Part shown: one piece after another, positions 42,026-58,077 of the stretch | How positions within the stretch are numbered: position 1 is the first letter of the stretch | Layout of the letters: each line of letters begins with the position of its first letter | Source: CAWBXL01 sp963837365 | GTDB lineage: Bacteria > Acidobacteriota > Terriglobia > Terriglobales > Acidobacteriaceae | Direction: 5' to 3' | DNA length: 64,000 nucleotides | Assembly (NCBI GenBank): GCA_963837365.1 | Contig: CAWIMW010000002.1 | Coordinates: 744,001 to 808,000, forward strand | The notes under the pieces: model-generated | Told to the model about the DNA's origin: nothing | What the model saw: the letters and a program-made list of their open reading frames with translations, nothing else | The model's database searches: none | Translations under genes and position numbers: made by a program

Positions 42026-43564
42026 TCATCCTTTTCGTCTCGCCGTTCGTTTGCGAGAGCCGCGAGCACGAGAATTTTCTTTCCCTGTGACGACATGGAG
42101 CCGCATAAAGTTTGTGGATCCGGATGCCATCTGCGTGCCCGCCACAACGCCAAGTACGTCACCCTTCACCACATATCCGGCTCTAAGCAACTCCGCTGCC
42201 GCGCTCTCAACCATGTTCTCCGTTGTGCACTGCTCAGCCTGGGGCGCCGGGTGGACTCCCCAGAGAAGGTTCATGCGGTTGCAGGTGCGGATACGGTGGC
42301 AGAAGGCATGAATCCTCGTTCGTGGGCGGTATTTTGAAATCAACCGCGCAGTATTGCCGGTTTCCGTAAACACAGCAATCGCCGCCATGTGCAGGTCTTC
42401 GGCTGCGTGGGCCACAGACTCGCAAATGGTTTCGGCAATGGAGAGCCTGATCCGTTCCCGACGGCGCGGCGCGGGCGACTCCGACATGCTGGATTCCGCT
42501 TCGAGCGCGATGCGCGACATCATGGCCACGGCTTCACGCGGATACAGGCCACTCGCCGTCTCGGCCGAGAGCATGACTGCGTCCGTGCCATCGAAGATGG
42601 CATTGGCTACGTCGCTGGCTTCAGCCCTCGTGGGACGCGGATTTTCAACCATGGATTCGAGCATTTGTGTCGCCGTAATCACCGGCTTTCGCCAAATCGC
42701 CGCGCGGCGGATGATGTGCTTTTGAATGACCGGCACTTTCTCCGGCGGCATTTCGACGCCCAGGTCACCACGCGCCACCATGACGCCGTCGGCAATCTCA
42801 AAGATCGGTTCCAGTTGCTCCAGGGCCTGGGGCTTCTCCAGCTTGGCGATGACGGGAGTGTCCGCTCCCTTCAACGCGATGATTTGTTTCACGCTGGCCA
42901 CGTCCGCGGCCGACCGGACGAAGGAAAGCGCCACCATATCCACATCGTGCGCCAAGCCAAATTCCAGGTCCGTGCGGTCTTTCTTGGTCAGTGCAGGAAT
43001 GGAGAGAGCGATTCCCGGCAGGTTGATGCCTTTGTGCTCTCCCAACAAGCCGCCATTCACCACTTCACATTCGACATCGCTGCCGCTCACGCGCAAGACA
43101 CGCAATTCGATCAGACCGTCTGACAGCAGAATTCTGGCGCCGCGCTGCACCTCGCCAGCCAGCGATTGGAATGTGGTTGAGATCAACTCGGCAGTGCCGG
43201 GAATATCACGCGGAGTAATAGTGACATGCGCGCCACTTTTCAGCCCTACCGGAGCATGGCCTTCCAGGCTTCCCGTGCGGATTTTTGGACCCTGCAAGTC
43301 CTGGAGAATACAAATGGTGCGGCGCTCTCTCTTAGCTGCCTGGCGAAGGCGTTGGATGCTTTTCGCGTGGTCCGGGTGCGAACCGTGAGAAAAATTGAGG
43401 CGGGCGACGTCCATGCCCAGGCGCATCAGGTCGCGGAGAACAGGTTCGGTGTTGCAGGAAGGACCAATGGTGCAGATGATTTTGGCGCGCCTGCCCGGGG
43501 CCCGGGTTGGAGCGTCGGGATTCCCGGAGATTGATTCTGTCTTGCTCTTTATCAAAAGGCCCAC
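42026..43564 (-). CDS. pyk: pyruvate kinase
   Basis: Last step of glycolysis, phosphoenolpyruvate plus ADP to pyruvate plus ATP. 512 residues with all landmarks: KIICTIGPSC near the start, RLNFSHG, the substrate/metal segment VMVARGDLGVEMP, and ITATQMLESM. The C-terminal regulatory domain is present (FTETGNTARLISKYRPRTRIHAFC) and is followed by a basic tail of about 18 residues. GTG start at 43564. Confidence 0.96.
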   Translation of the reverse strand: MGLLIKSKTESISGNPDAPTRAPGRRAKIICTIGPSCNTEPVLRDLMRLGMDVARLNFSHGSHPDHAKSIQRLRQAAKRERRTICILQDLQGPKIRTGSLEGHAPVGLKSGAHVTITPRDIPGTAELISTTFQSLAGEVQRGARILLSDGLIELRVLRVSGSDVECEVVNGGLLGEHKGINLPGIALSIPALTKKDRTDLEFGLAHDVDMVALSFVRSAADVASVKQIIALKGADTPVIAKLEKPQALEQLEPIFEIADGVMVARGDLGVEMPPEKVPVIQKHIIRRAAIWRKPVITATQMLESMVENPRPTRAEASDVANAIFDGTDAVMLSAETASGLYPREAVAMMSRIALEAESSMSESPAPRRRERIRLSIAETICESVAHAAEDLHMAAIAVFTETGNTARLISKYRPRTRIHAFCHRIRTCNRMNLLWGVHPAPQAEQCTTENMVESAAAELLRAGYVVKGDVLGVVAGTQMASGSTNFMRLHVVTGKENSRARGSRKRTARRKG

Positions 43565-43669
43565 CGAGCCGGAACTGCCAAGGATGAAACTATTTTACCT
43601 GCTTCCTTTGGATTGGTTGGCCGGAATCGGTTCCCGGAACCGCCTGGTGTTCCTGTTTTGATCGTGGTA

Positions 43670-43788
43670 TCTTTGCGGCCCTTGCGCCACCTCGGCGTCC
43701 TTTGCCGGTTTAAGATTTGTTTGGCCAACCTGCAAATAAAACCTTAAACCGCAACGTCCGCAAAGAACGGCCGCGAAGATCGCAAAGG
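43670..43788. repeat. inverted 9-bp tandem array (unit around TCTTTGCGG)
   Basis: Left arm 43670-43714 and right arm 43743-43788 are imperfectly inverted; each shows a 9-bp period around TCTTTGCGG / CCGCAAAGA and ends in TTTAAG / CTTAAA. It lies in the gap upstream of pyk and downstream of the YihY gene. Confidence 0.65.
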
Positions 43789-43817
43789 ACGACCTGGGAA
43801 ATTACGGGCTTGCCCGT

Positions 43818-44747
43818 CTAGCCCTCATTGGGCTTATTTCGTGGAAACAGCATGGCGTTGAACTCCGCCCCCACCAGCACCACCAGCGAGACGTTGTACA
43901 TCCACACCAGCAGAACGATGCCAAGTCCCAGCGAGCCGTAGATCACGTTGTAACTGGAATAGTGCCGCAAATACCAGCCGAATAGTGCTGTGGCGACATA
44001 CCACATTGCCGTAGCCAGGGCAGCGCCGGGAAGCACGCTATGCCAGGGCTGGGTGCGGGGCACGGCGTTGTGGTAGATGAGCGCGATCACCGCAATGCTG
44101 GTCAGCATGGCGATGAGCCAACGTACGGCCGTCCACATGAGAAGCACCAGAGGGCCAAAGGCATGGCCAATCTCAAACAGAATGCGAGTTTCTATGCTGT
44201 TCCCGGCGACCATCAGGGTGCTGGCGAAAGATAGAGGTATTCCAGCGAGTATCACCAGGGAGAGGGCGATGAGGCGTTCTTTGACAATCCCCCAGGTTTT
44301 GGGCAGCTCGTAAGCGCGGCGGAAGGCGTCCATCCAGGAGATGATTACGCCCGAGGCCGTCCATAACGTGATCAGTGAGGTGGTGATGAGCAAGCCGATG
44401 GGACGATGCGACGGGTTGCGGAGGTACGACAGCACGGTATTGGTGCCGGCAGGAAGAATTTGGCTGAGCGCATATCCAATTTCGCGGGCATAGGCGTCGG
44501 AAAGGCGCAGGCTCGCCAGCAGCGATCCTACGACCAGCAGCCCCGGGAAAAACGTAAGAATCGAAGAGTAGGCGGACGCCTTGGCAATGGCCAGCGCGTC
44601 ATGCTGAAACGCGCGCCAGAAAGCGAGGCGGACCAGGCGCAGGAAACGTAGCATCAGCGCATCCAGAGTATGCTCTGGGGCGGATGCGGGCAATTGAGAA
44701 AATATGGCCGCTTGCTGAGCTGTCGTTGACTTAGGTTCTGCCTGCAT
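43818..44747 (-). CDS. YihY/virulence factor BrkB family membrane protein
   Basis: 309 residues from the ATG at 44747 (a TTG at 44777 is possible). Six membrane segments follow an amphipathic N-terminal region. The family block AIAKASAYSSILTFFPGLLV and the C-terminal YNVIYGSLGLGIVLLVWMYN plus LVGAEFNA are diagnostic of the BrkB/YihY (UPF0761) family. Function unknown despite the historical RNase BN name. It lies directly downstream of the rpoC terminator. Confidence 0.9.
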   Translation of the reverse strand: MQAEPKSTTAQQAAIFSQLPASAPEHTLDALMLRFLRLVRLAFWRAFQHDALAIAKASAYSSILTFFPGLLVVGSLLASLRLSDAYAREIGYALSQILPAGTNTVLSYLRNPSHRPIGLLITTSLITLWTASGVIISWMDAFRRAYELPKTWGIVKERLIALSLVILAGIPLSFASTLMVAGNSIETRILFEIGHAFGPLVLLMWTAVRWLIAMLTSIAVIALIYHNAVPRTQPWHSVLPGAALATAMWYVATALFGWYLRHYSSYNVIYGSLGLGIVLLVWMYNVSLVVLVGAEFNAMLFPRNKPNEG

Positions 44748-44766
44748 CTGGTCGTGCTCTGTGTTT

Positions 44767-44803
44767 TCAAAAAACAAAAGGGGCGGACATTGGGCCCGCC
44801 CCT
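44767..44803 (-). terminator. strong intrinsic terminator of the rpoBC operon
   Basis: On the minus strand AGGGGCGG pairs with CCGCCCCT over a 9-nt loop and is followed by TTTGTTTTTTG. It lies 18 bp after the rpoC stop codon and marks the 3' end of the ribosomal/RNA polymerase cluster. Confidence 0.9.
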
Positions 44804-44821
44804 GTGTGACGCTTGTTCCGC

Positions 44822-49009
<4,188 letters not shown>

Positions 49010-49061
49010 GGTGATCCTCCACTAGCGGTCTTATCGTTGCCGCTCTACGGGCTCCTGAACC

Positions 49062-49202
49062 CAGTGGCTAGTGGCTAGTGATTAGTGGCTAGCCAATCCA
49101 CTGCTGTGTGGCGCTGTGGCAAGGAGCAAACCAGAGCGTCGCTTATTTAAAAATCTGCATGCGGCGAATGACTAGCCACTAAACACTAGTCACTAGCCAC
49201 TG
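49062..49202. repeat. inverted 7-bp tandem array (unit GTGGCTA) between rpoB and rpoC
   Basis: Left arm 49062-49093 and right arm 49171-49202 are inverted with 29 of 32 positions matching, and each is four 7-bp units. The loop is 77 nt. The right arm ends 3 bp from the rpoB stop codon. In the transcript it could fold into a long stem between the two genes. Confidence 0.92.
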
Positions 49203-49205
49203 AAC

Positions 49206-53681
<4,476 letters not shown>

Positions 53682-54106
53682 TCAGGAGACTCCCAATCTC
53701 TCAGGCGCAATTGTGCCGCGCGCCGAACTGCGGAATGTGGCGCGAAAACCGCGCCGGGATAACTGTTAAAACACCCAAGAACCTGAACAGACACGAGTGC
53801 GCCCACAGGGACAAGACTCCCCGCAGGCGCCAATTGCGGCGCATGGCCAAAGTTGAATTGTATCGTTCCGCGCCAGTATGTAAGGCCTGTTCCGTTTCGC
53901 CTGCCCTGCGAAACAGCTGCCGTCCCAATCCGTGGTGAACTGGGTAGTAGCAGTTATGTAGATGATAACACTGCTTCCCAGGATTCAACCAAAAAAGTTT
54001 TGCAGGTGTAGGGACGGGTCTATGACCCGTGCGCCGAGCTCGAGCTCGGCTGCTTTTGGTCCGGCCCTGAAGGGTCGGACGGGACAAGTCCCGTCCCCAC
54101 ACCAGC
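53682..54106. other. rplL-rpoB spacer, 425 bp
   Basis: Contains a P3-family palindromic repeat at 54003-54105. The remainder (53682-54002) has no ORF that I believe and no clear promoter or terminator. Such spacers often hold an attenuator or RNase processing site; I cannot show one here. Confidence 0.5.
54003..54105. repeat. dispersed palindromic repeat, family P3-related, copy 2
   Basis: CAGGTGTAGGGACGGG at one end and CCCGTCCCCACACCAG at the other are inverted. Internal palindromes include ACGGGTCTATGACCCGT and CCGAGCTCGAGCTCGG. It begins 2 bp after the rplL stop codon. Confidence 0.8.
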
Positions 54107-54499
54107 CTATTTCACTTCGACTGTGGCTCCCGCATCGGCGAACTTCTTCTTGATGGTCTCCGCTTCTTCCTTGGAGACGCCATCTTTCACCGTCTTAGGA
54201 GCGCCATCGACCAGGTCCTTGGCTTCTTTCAAGCCCAGGGCGGTGACTTCGCGTACAGCCTTGATGACATTGATCTTATTCGCGCCTACGTCCTTAAGAA
54301 TGACCGTGAATTCGGTCTTCTCTTCGGCCGGGGCCGCCGCTGCCGCCCACCGCCGCCGGCCACCATCACCGGGGCTGCTGCCGCCGCCGATACGCCTAAT
54401 TTCTCCTCCAGCCGCTTCACCATGGACAGCAGCTTGAAGAAGTGACAGGTTCACGATTGCATCTACGATTTGATCTTCCGATAGCTGTGTATCCGCCAT
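54107..54499 (-). CDS. rplL: 50S ribosomal protein L7/L12, with two compensating frameshifts
   Basis: 130 codons. Residues 1-20 (MADTQLSEDQIVDAIVNLSL) and from about 52 to the end (AAAAPAEEKTEFTVILKDVG onward) are normal L7/L12. Residues 21-51 are not: they read QAAVHGEAAGGEIRRIGGGS and so on. The +1 frame over the same bases encodes the expected KRLEEKLGVSAAAAAPVMVAGGGG. A one-base gain near 54433-54440 and a one-base loss near 54346-54350 would explain this. The C-terminal domain, which contacts translation factors, is intact. See findings. Confidence 0.9.
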   Translation of the reverse strand: MADTQLSEDQIVDAIVNLSLLQAAVHGEAAGGEIRRIGGGSSPGDGGRRRWAAAAAPAEEKTEFTVILKDVGANKINVIKAVREVTALGLKEAKDLVDGAPKTVKDGVSKEEAETIKKKFADAGATVEVK

Positions 54500-54647
54500 A
54501 TTGTTTCTCCACTTTTTGAGTTATCAGTTGCTGATTTCGTTATCGGTTGGCAAAAGTTTCCAGTGCTTCAGACCCCTTACTTTCGCGCCAGACAACGCAG
54601 AAAGTGAGACCGTGCAACCCTTCGCCTCTGATAACTGAACTTGTTTT

Positions 54648-54728
54648 ACGTAGAGCGGACACTCTTGTCCGCTCTCTAGCCACCAAAAATCACTTAAACC
54701 CTACGCCGCAGGAGTGTCCGCCCTACGC
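54648..54728. repeat. dispersed palindromic repeat, family P2, copy 2
   Basis: Ends ACGTAGAGCGGACACTCTTG and GGAGTGTCCGCCCTACGCG are inverted. The rplJ stop codon (TAG on the minus strand) falls inside its end, as the nadD stop does in copy 1. It lies in the rplJ-rplL spacer. Confidence 0.85.
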
Positions 54729-55250
54729 GAACTTGTTCTTCTCCACGCCCTGGCCGATTACCACCGCCAAATCGCGGCCGGTGGCGTTGACCACCGTCGC
54801 CAGGCGCTGCGCCGGGGAATTCAACAGGAACAGCAGCTTCGAGTACAGCTCTTCCTTCGACGGCATGGTGGCCAGCGATTCGATCTCTTTCGCCGAAATC
54901 ACCTTGCCTTCGACCACGCCCGACTTAAAGCTGAACTCCGGAGTGTCCTTGACGTATTTGGCCAGCGCCTTGGCCAGTGCGACCGGGTCGCCCTGGGTGT
55001 ATGCGATCGAAGTCACGCCGGTCAGATTTTTGAGCGCCTCTTCGACTTTGGTGCCCTTGGCTGCGCGCTCGGCGAGCGTGTTTTTGACCACGCGGTACTT
55101 CGCGCCGGCGCCGCGGACCGTCTTGCGCAGCTCGAAATCCTGGGCCACAGTCAGCTTGTTGTACGTAGCCACAATCATGCTGGATACATTCTTCAGGTCT
55201 TTTTCCAGCTTCTGCACCTGATCAATCTTCTTAGCTTTGGTGACCGCCAT
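54723..55250 (-). CDS. rplJ: 50S ribosomal protein L10
   Basis: 175 residues, base of the ribosomal stalk, holding L7/L12 dimers with its C-terminal helix. Typical blocks: KAKKIDQVQKLEKDLKNVSS at the start, VVKNTLAERAAKGT, FKSGVVEGKVISAKEIESLA, and LLFLLNSPAQRLATVVNATG near the end. In most bacteria it represses its own mRNA; the upstream spacer here instead carries an octamer repeat array. Confidence 0.96.
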   Translation of the reverse strand: MAVTKAKKIDQVQKLEKDLKNVSSMIVATYNKLTVAQDFELRKTVRGAGAKYRVVKNTLAERAAKGTKVEEALKNLTGVTSIAYTQGDPVALAKALAKYVKDTPEFSFKSGVVEGKVISAKEIESLATMPSKEELYSKLLFLLNSPAQRLATVVNATGRDLAVVIGQGVEKNKFA

Positions 55251-55291
55251 GTATTTATCCTTCCGAACTCGTGGAGCTGAACTTTGATTTT

Positions 55292-55380
55292 GTAATCGGG
55301 AAATTGAGTAATCGAGTCATTTGAACCAAATTCGCGATTTTCCATTGCTCAATTACAAAATTCCCCAATTACCCAATTCC
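55292..55380. repeat. inverted 8-bp tandem array (unit around AATTGAGT) between rplA and rplJ
   Basis: Left arm 55292-55325 and right arm 55331-55380 are imperfectly inverted and each has an 8-bp period built on AATTGAGT / ACTCAATT. The right arm runs to the rplA stop codon. AT-rich, in contrast to the flanking genes. Confidence 0.82.
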
Positions 55381-56087
55381 TAAGCTTTGGCCGCAGTTTC
55401 AATTGCGGAGACATCCAGCGCAATGCCCGGGCCCATGGTCGAGCTCAGATAGCAGCCCTTGATGTATTTGCCCTTGGCGACCGACGGCTTTGCCTTGATC
55501 ACGCTGGTGATCAGCGTGGTGGCATTCTCCACCAGCTTGTCCGGGGTGAACGACATCTTGCCCACCGGCACGTGCACCAGCGCGGTCTTGTCAGTACGGA
55601 ACTCGACCTTGCCGGCCTTTACTTCCTGGACTGCCTTGGCAACATCAAAGGTCACGGTACCAGTCTTCGGATTGGGCATCAGGCCTTTGGGGCCGAGGAC
55701 TTTGCCCAGGCGTCCAACGGACTTCATCACATCGGGCGTGGCGATCAGGGCGTCGAAATCAGTCCAGTTCTCCTTATTGATCTTCTCAACCATCTCTTCG
55801 CCGCCCACGAAGTCCGCTCCCGCCTGCTGGGCCTCGCGCTGCTTCTCGCCAGTCGCAATGACCAGGACCTTCTTCGACTTGCCCAACCCGTTCGGCAGAA
55901 CGACCGTTCCACGCACCATCTGGTCAGCGTGCTTGGGATCGACCCCGAGACGCATGGTGACTTCCACGGTCTCGTCAAATTTTGCGAATTTTACTTTTTG
56001 CAGGAGCGGGACCGCATCCTGAATGGTGTAAGGACGGGCTTCAATCGCTTTCCGTGCCTTCTCAATGTTCTTGCCTGACTTTTTCAT
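55380..56087 (-). CDS. rplA: 50S ribosomal protein L1
   Basis: 235 residues from the ATG at 56087, which has GAGG 5 nt upstream and gives the normal L1 N-terminus (KKSGKNIEKARKAIE). The frame is open to 56204, but the extra 39 residues are translated repeat array. L1 signature blocks: FDETVEVTMRLGVDPKHADQ, the tripeptide region GPKGLMPNPKTGTVT and VEFRTDKTALVHVPVG. L1 sits at the E-site stalk of the 50S subunit. Confidence 0.97.
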   Translation of the reverse strand: MKKSGKNIEKARKAIEARPYTIQDAVPLLQKVKFAKFDETVEVTMRLGVDPKHADQMVRGTVVLPNGLGKSKKVLVIATGEKQREAQQAGADFVGGEEMVEKINKENWTDFDALIATPDVMKSVGRLGKVLGPKGLMPNPKTGTVTFDVAKAVQEVKAGKVEFRTDKTALVHVPVGKMSFTPDKLVENATTLITSVIKAKPSVAKGKYIKGCYLSSTMGPGIALDVSAIETAAKA

Positions 56088-56143
56088 TTTTCCTCGTCTC
56101 CCACCGCTCACCACTATTCCGATGAGCCGTAGTGTTTCGACTT

Positions 56144-56241
56144 GATTGAGCAATTGCGAAATTGAGTAATTGGGTAATTTGAAACCCAAGCTCACGATTT
56201 TCAATTACTCAATTACCAAATTTCCCAATTACTCAATTTTG
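56144..56241. repeat. inverted 8-bp tandem array (unit around AATTGAGT) between rplK and rplA
   Basis: Left arm 56144-56183 and right arm 56196-56241, the same unit family as 55292-55380. The right arm ends 1 bp before the rplK stop codon. It fills the rplK-rplA spacer. Confidence 0.85.
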
Positions 56242-56242
56242 T

Positions 56243-56674
56243 TTACCCAATGACTTCAATGCCCATCGACCGCGCCGTGCCGCGGATGCTGCGGATAGCG
56301 GAATCCACCGACGCCGCATTCAAATCTGGCATCTTCTGTTTGGCAATGTCTTCCACCTGCTTCGCCGTGACCGTGCCGACCTTGTCCTTATTCGGCGCAC
56401 CCGCACCTTTGGCAATGCCAGCGGCGCGCTTCAGCAGAATGGCCGCTGGAGGCGTCTTGGTGATGAAGGTGAACGAGCGATCGCTATAGACCGTGATCAC
56501 GACCGGTATAATTAGCCCTTCCAGTTCCTTCTGGCTGGTCCTGGCGTTGAATTGCTTGCAGAACTCCATGATGTTGATCTGCGCCTGACCGAGCGCGGGA
56601 CCGACCGGCGGCGCCGGGGTCGCTTTGCCGGCTGCGATTTGCAGCTTTACGGATCCTGTTGCCTTCTTTGCCAT
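56243..56674 (-). CDS. rplK: 50S ribosomal protein L11
   Basis: 143 residues. N-terminal proline-rich block AGKATPAPPVGPALGQAQIN, which binds thiopeptides and factor G, and the RNA-binding C-terminal domain ending with DAAIRSIRGTARSMG-like sequence (SAIRSIRGTARSMGIEV). Length and spacing are standard. It lies 47 bp after nusG. Confidence 0.97.
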   Translation of the reverse strand: MAKKATGSVKLQIAAGKATPAPPVGPALGQAQINIMEFCKQFNARTSQKELEGLIIPVVITVYSDRSFTFITKTPPAAILLKRAAGIAKGAGAPNKDKVGTVTAKQVEDIAKQKMPDLNAASVDSAIRSIRGTARSMGIEVIG

Positions 56675-56683
56675 GACTTCTTT

Positions 56684-56712
56684 GAGCTCCTAGCTACTAG
56701 CTTCTAGCCACT
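56684..56712. repeat. single-arm 7-bp tandem array (unit AGCYNNT) in the nusG-rplK spacer
   Basis: Four units of AGCYNNT, the same family as 14996-15076, 57991-58024 and 59269-59302. No second arm is present. Confidence 0.75.
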
Positions 56713-56721
56713 TCCGCCTAT

Positions 56722-57342
56722 TTAGGCGACTTTCTCCACCTGATTGAATTCCAGTTCTACCGGCGTACTCCGTCCAAAAATCGTGACCATCACCTTCAGC
56801 GTTTCGCGGTCTTCGTTCACTTCGTCGACCACCCCGGTGAACGTGGCAAACGGCCCTTCCGTGATGCGCACGCTTTCGTTCTTTTCGAACTTGACCTTGA
56901 GCTTGGGCCTGTCCTTGCTGTCGGCGACCTTGTAAACGATGTGCTGGACTTCTTCATCGGACAGCGCCGTCGGCTGCTGTCCGGTGCCGACAAATCCGGT
57001 CACGCGCGGCGTGGACTTCACCACGTGCCAGACGTTGTCGTCCATGTCCATTTCCACCAGCACATAGCCGGGATAGAACATGCGTTCCGAGGTATATTTT
57101 TTGCCGCCGCGGACTTCGGTGACTGATTCTGTGGGAATCAGCACTTTGCCGATTTTTTCCTGCAAGCCAAAGGCCTGCACGCGCGACTCCAGTGATTCTT
57201 TGACCTTGCGCTCGAATCCCGAATAGGAGTGGATGATGTACCACTTCATATTGGGGTTACGCGGAGCTTCGGGAGACGCAGTCTGCTCCTCCTGCGTTTC
57301 TCCCGTCGCGGTTTGGCTTTTTTCTTCGTCCTGCATAATCAT
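56722..57342 (-). CDS. nusG: transcription termination/antitermination protein NusG
   Basis: 206 residues. The NGN domain (KWYIIHSYSGFERKVKESL, then MFYPGYVLVEM and TPRVTGFVGTG) is followed by a KOW domain (VRITEGPFATFTGVVDEVN). An N-terminal extension of about 30 mostly acidic and polar residues precedes the NGN domain. NusG binds the RNA polymerase clamp and links it with Rho or ribosomal S10. Confidence 0.97.
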   Translation of the reverse strand: MIMQDEEKSQTATGETQEEQTASPEAPRNPNMKWYIIHSYSGFERKVKESLESRVQAFGLQEKIGKVLIPTESVTEVRGGKKYTSERMFYPGYVLVEMDMDDNVWHVVKSTPRVTGFVGTGQQPTALSDEEVQHIVYKVADSKDRPKLKVKFEKNESVRITEGPFATFTGVVDEVNEDRETLKVMVTIFGRSTPVELEFNQVEKVA

Positions 57343-57364
57343 TCGAAACTTTCCGTCCTGCCGC

Positions 57365-57640
57365 CTAGCGCGTGAAATACTTGTAAAACCGCTCCAGGCT
57401 GTTCGACAGGATCCAATCGATCACTCCGAAATACAATCCAAAAAGAAAGACGGTGATGATCACCACGACAGTCGTGGACTGAATTTCCTTGAACGACGGC
57501 GCCGTGACCTTCTTCATCTCGGTGCGCACGTCGTTGTAGAAAGTCTTGACCCGCAATGGCCAGGACTTGACCCGGTCGCCGAAATTATCGCCTGCCGCTG
57601 CGAGTGAATTCGCCATCTTCTTTTTAACCTCGACTCCCAT
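57365..57640 (-). CDS. secE: protein translocase subunit SecE
   Basis: 91 residues with a single membrane segment near the C-terminus (STTVVVIITVFLFGLYFGVI) after an amphipathic helix and the conserved FYNDVRTEMKKVTAPSFKE stretch. The short one-segment form is typical outside Gammaproteobacteria. An alternative start (MANSLAA) lies 8 residues in. It is 22 bp upstream of nusG in the classic secE-nusG pair. Confidence 0.95.
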   Translation of the reverse strand: MGVEVKKKMANSLAAAGDNFGDRVKSWPLRVKTFYNDVRTEMKKVTAPSFKEIQSTTVVVIITVFLFGLYFGVIDWILSNSLERFYKYFTR

Positions 57641-57673
57641 TCACTTTACCTGACCTTGCACGTCTCCAAACTC

Positions 57674-57749
57674 TGGCAGGGGCGGAGGGATTCGAACCCC
57701 CAAGTTCGGTTTTGGAGACCGACAGTTTAACCGTTGAGCTTACGCCCCT
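57674..57749 (-). tRNA. tRNA-Trp (anticodon CCA)
   Basis: 76 nt with encoded CCA. Acceptor AGGGGCG/CGCCCCT, anticodon loop CTCCAAA giving CCA, T-arm GGGTTCGAATCCC. It lies between rpmG and secE. Confidence 0.97.
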
Positions 57750-57760
57750 AAAAACAGTTG

Positions 57761-57829
57761 TTAGTGGCTAGTGATTAGTGGCTGGTTTCCGATTTTTTAC
57801 TAGCCACTAATCACTGGCCACTAGCCACT
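57761..57829. repeat. inverted 7-bp tandem array (unit GTGGCTA) between tRNA-Trp and rpmG
   Basis: Left arm 57761-57786 and right arm 57799-57824 match at 23 of 26 positions when inverted, loop 12 nt. The right side has about one more unit. Same unit family as the rpoB/rpoC array. It ends beside the rpmG stop codon, so it could act as a hairpin after rpmG. Confidence 0.88.
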
Positions 57830-57830
57830 T

Positions 57831-57983
57831 TTATTTCACTTCTTTATGCGGCGTATGCTTGCGGCACCGGCGGCAGAACTTCTTCAGTTCCAGCCGGTCC
57901 GGGGTCGTCTTACGGTTCTTGGTCTTCGAATAATTCCGCTCTTTGCAATCACCGCACTGCAACGTAATAATTTCTCGCGGCAT
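57831..57983 (-). CDS. rpmG: 50S ribosomal protein L33
   Basis: 50-residue protein, too short for many ORF filters. Starts PREIITLQCGDCKERNYS and ends FCRRCRKHTPHKEVK, with two CxxC pairs (C10, C13 and C37, C40), so it is the zinc-binding C+ form of L33. It lies between tuf and tRNA-Trp, as in many bacterial tuf-secE-nusG clusters. Confidence 0.96.
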   Translation of the reverse strand: MPREIITLQCGDCKERNYSKTKNRKTTPDRLELKKFCRRCRKHTPHKEVK

Positions 57984-57990
57984 AACCACA

Positions 57991-58058
57991 AGCTCCTAGC
58001 TATTAGCTTCTAGCTCTTAGCTCCAACTGAGAACCGAGAACCAGGAACTGACATCTGA
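57991..58058. repeat. two adjacent 7-bp tandem arrays in the tuf-rpmG spacer
   Basis: 57991-58024 has five units of AGCTNNT. 58025-58058 directly continues with about five units whose reverse complement is CRGTTNN, the unit also found at 22007-22037. Two unrelated unit families are thus fused head to tail. Confidence 0.82.
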
Positions 58059-58077
58059 ATTTCCCAACCTGCCAAAA

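Noticed and set aside
53682..54002. Candidate promoter TTGAAT/TATCAT upstream of rpoB on the minus strand
   Set aside because: The hexamers are only 15 bp apart and poorly matched; not enough support.
53701..54102. 133-codon minus-strand frame in the rplL-rpoB spacer
   Set aside because: It runs through the P3 palindrome, is Cys/Arg/His-rich without pattern and resembles no protein.
56088..56204. N-terminal extension of rplA
   Set aside because: It is the translated octamer array; the ATG at 56087 has a ribosome binding site and the normal L1 N-terminus.
57991..58058. Possible CRISPR array
   Set aside because: Units of 7 bp with no unique spacers and no cas genes nearby; it belongs to the tandem heptamer arrays instead.
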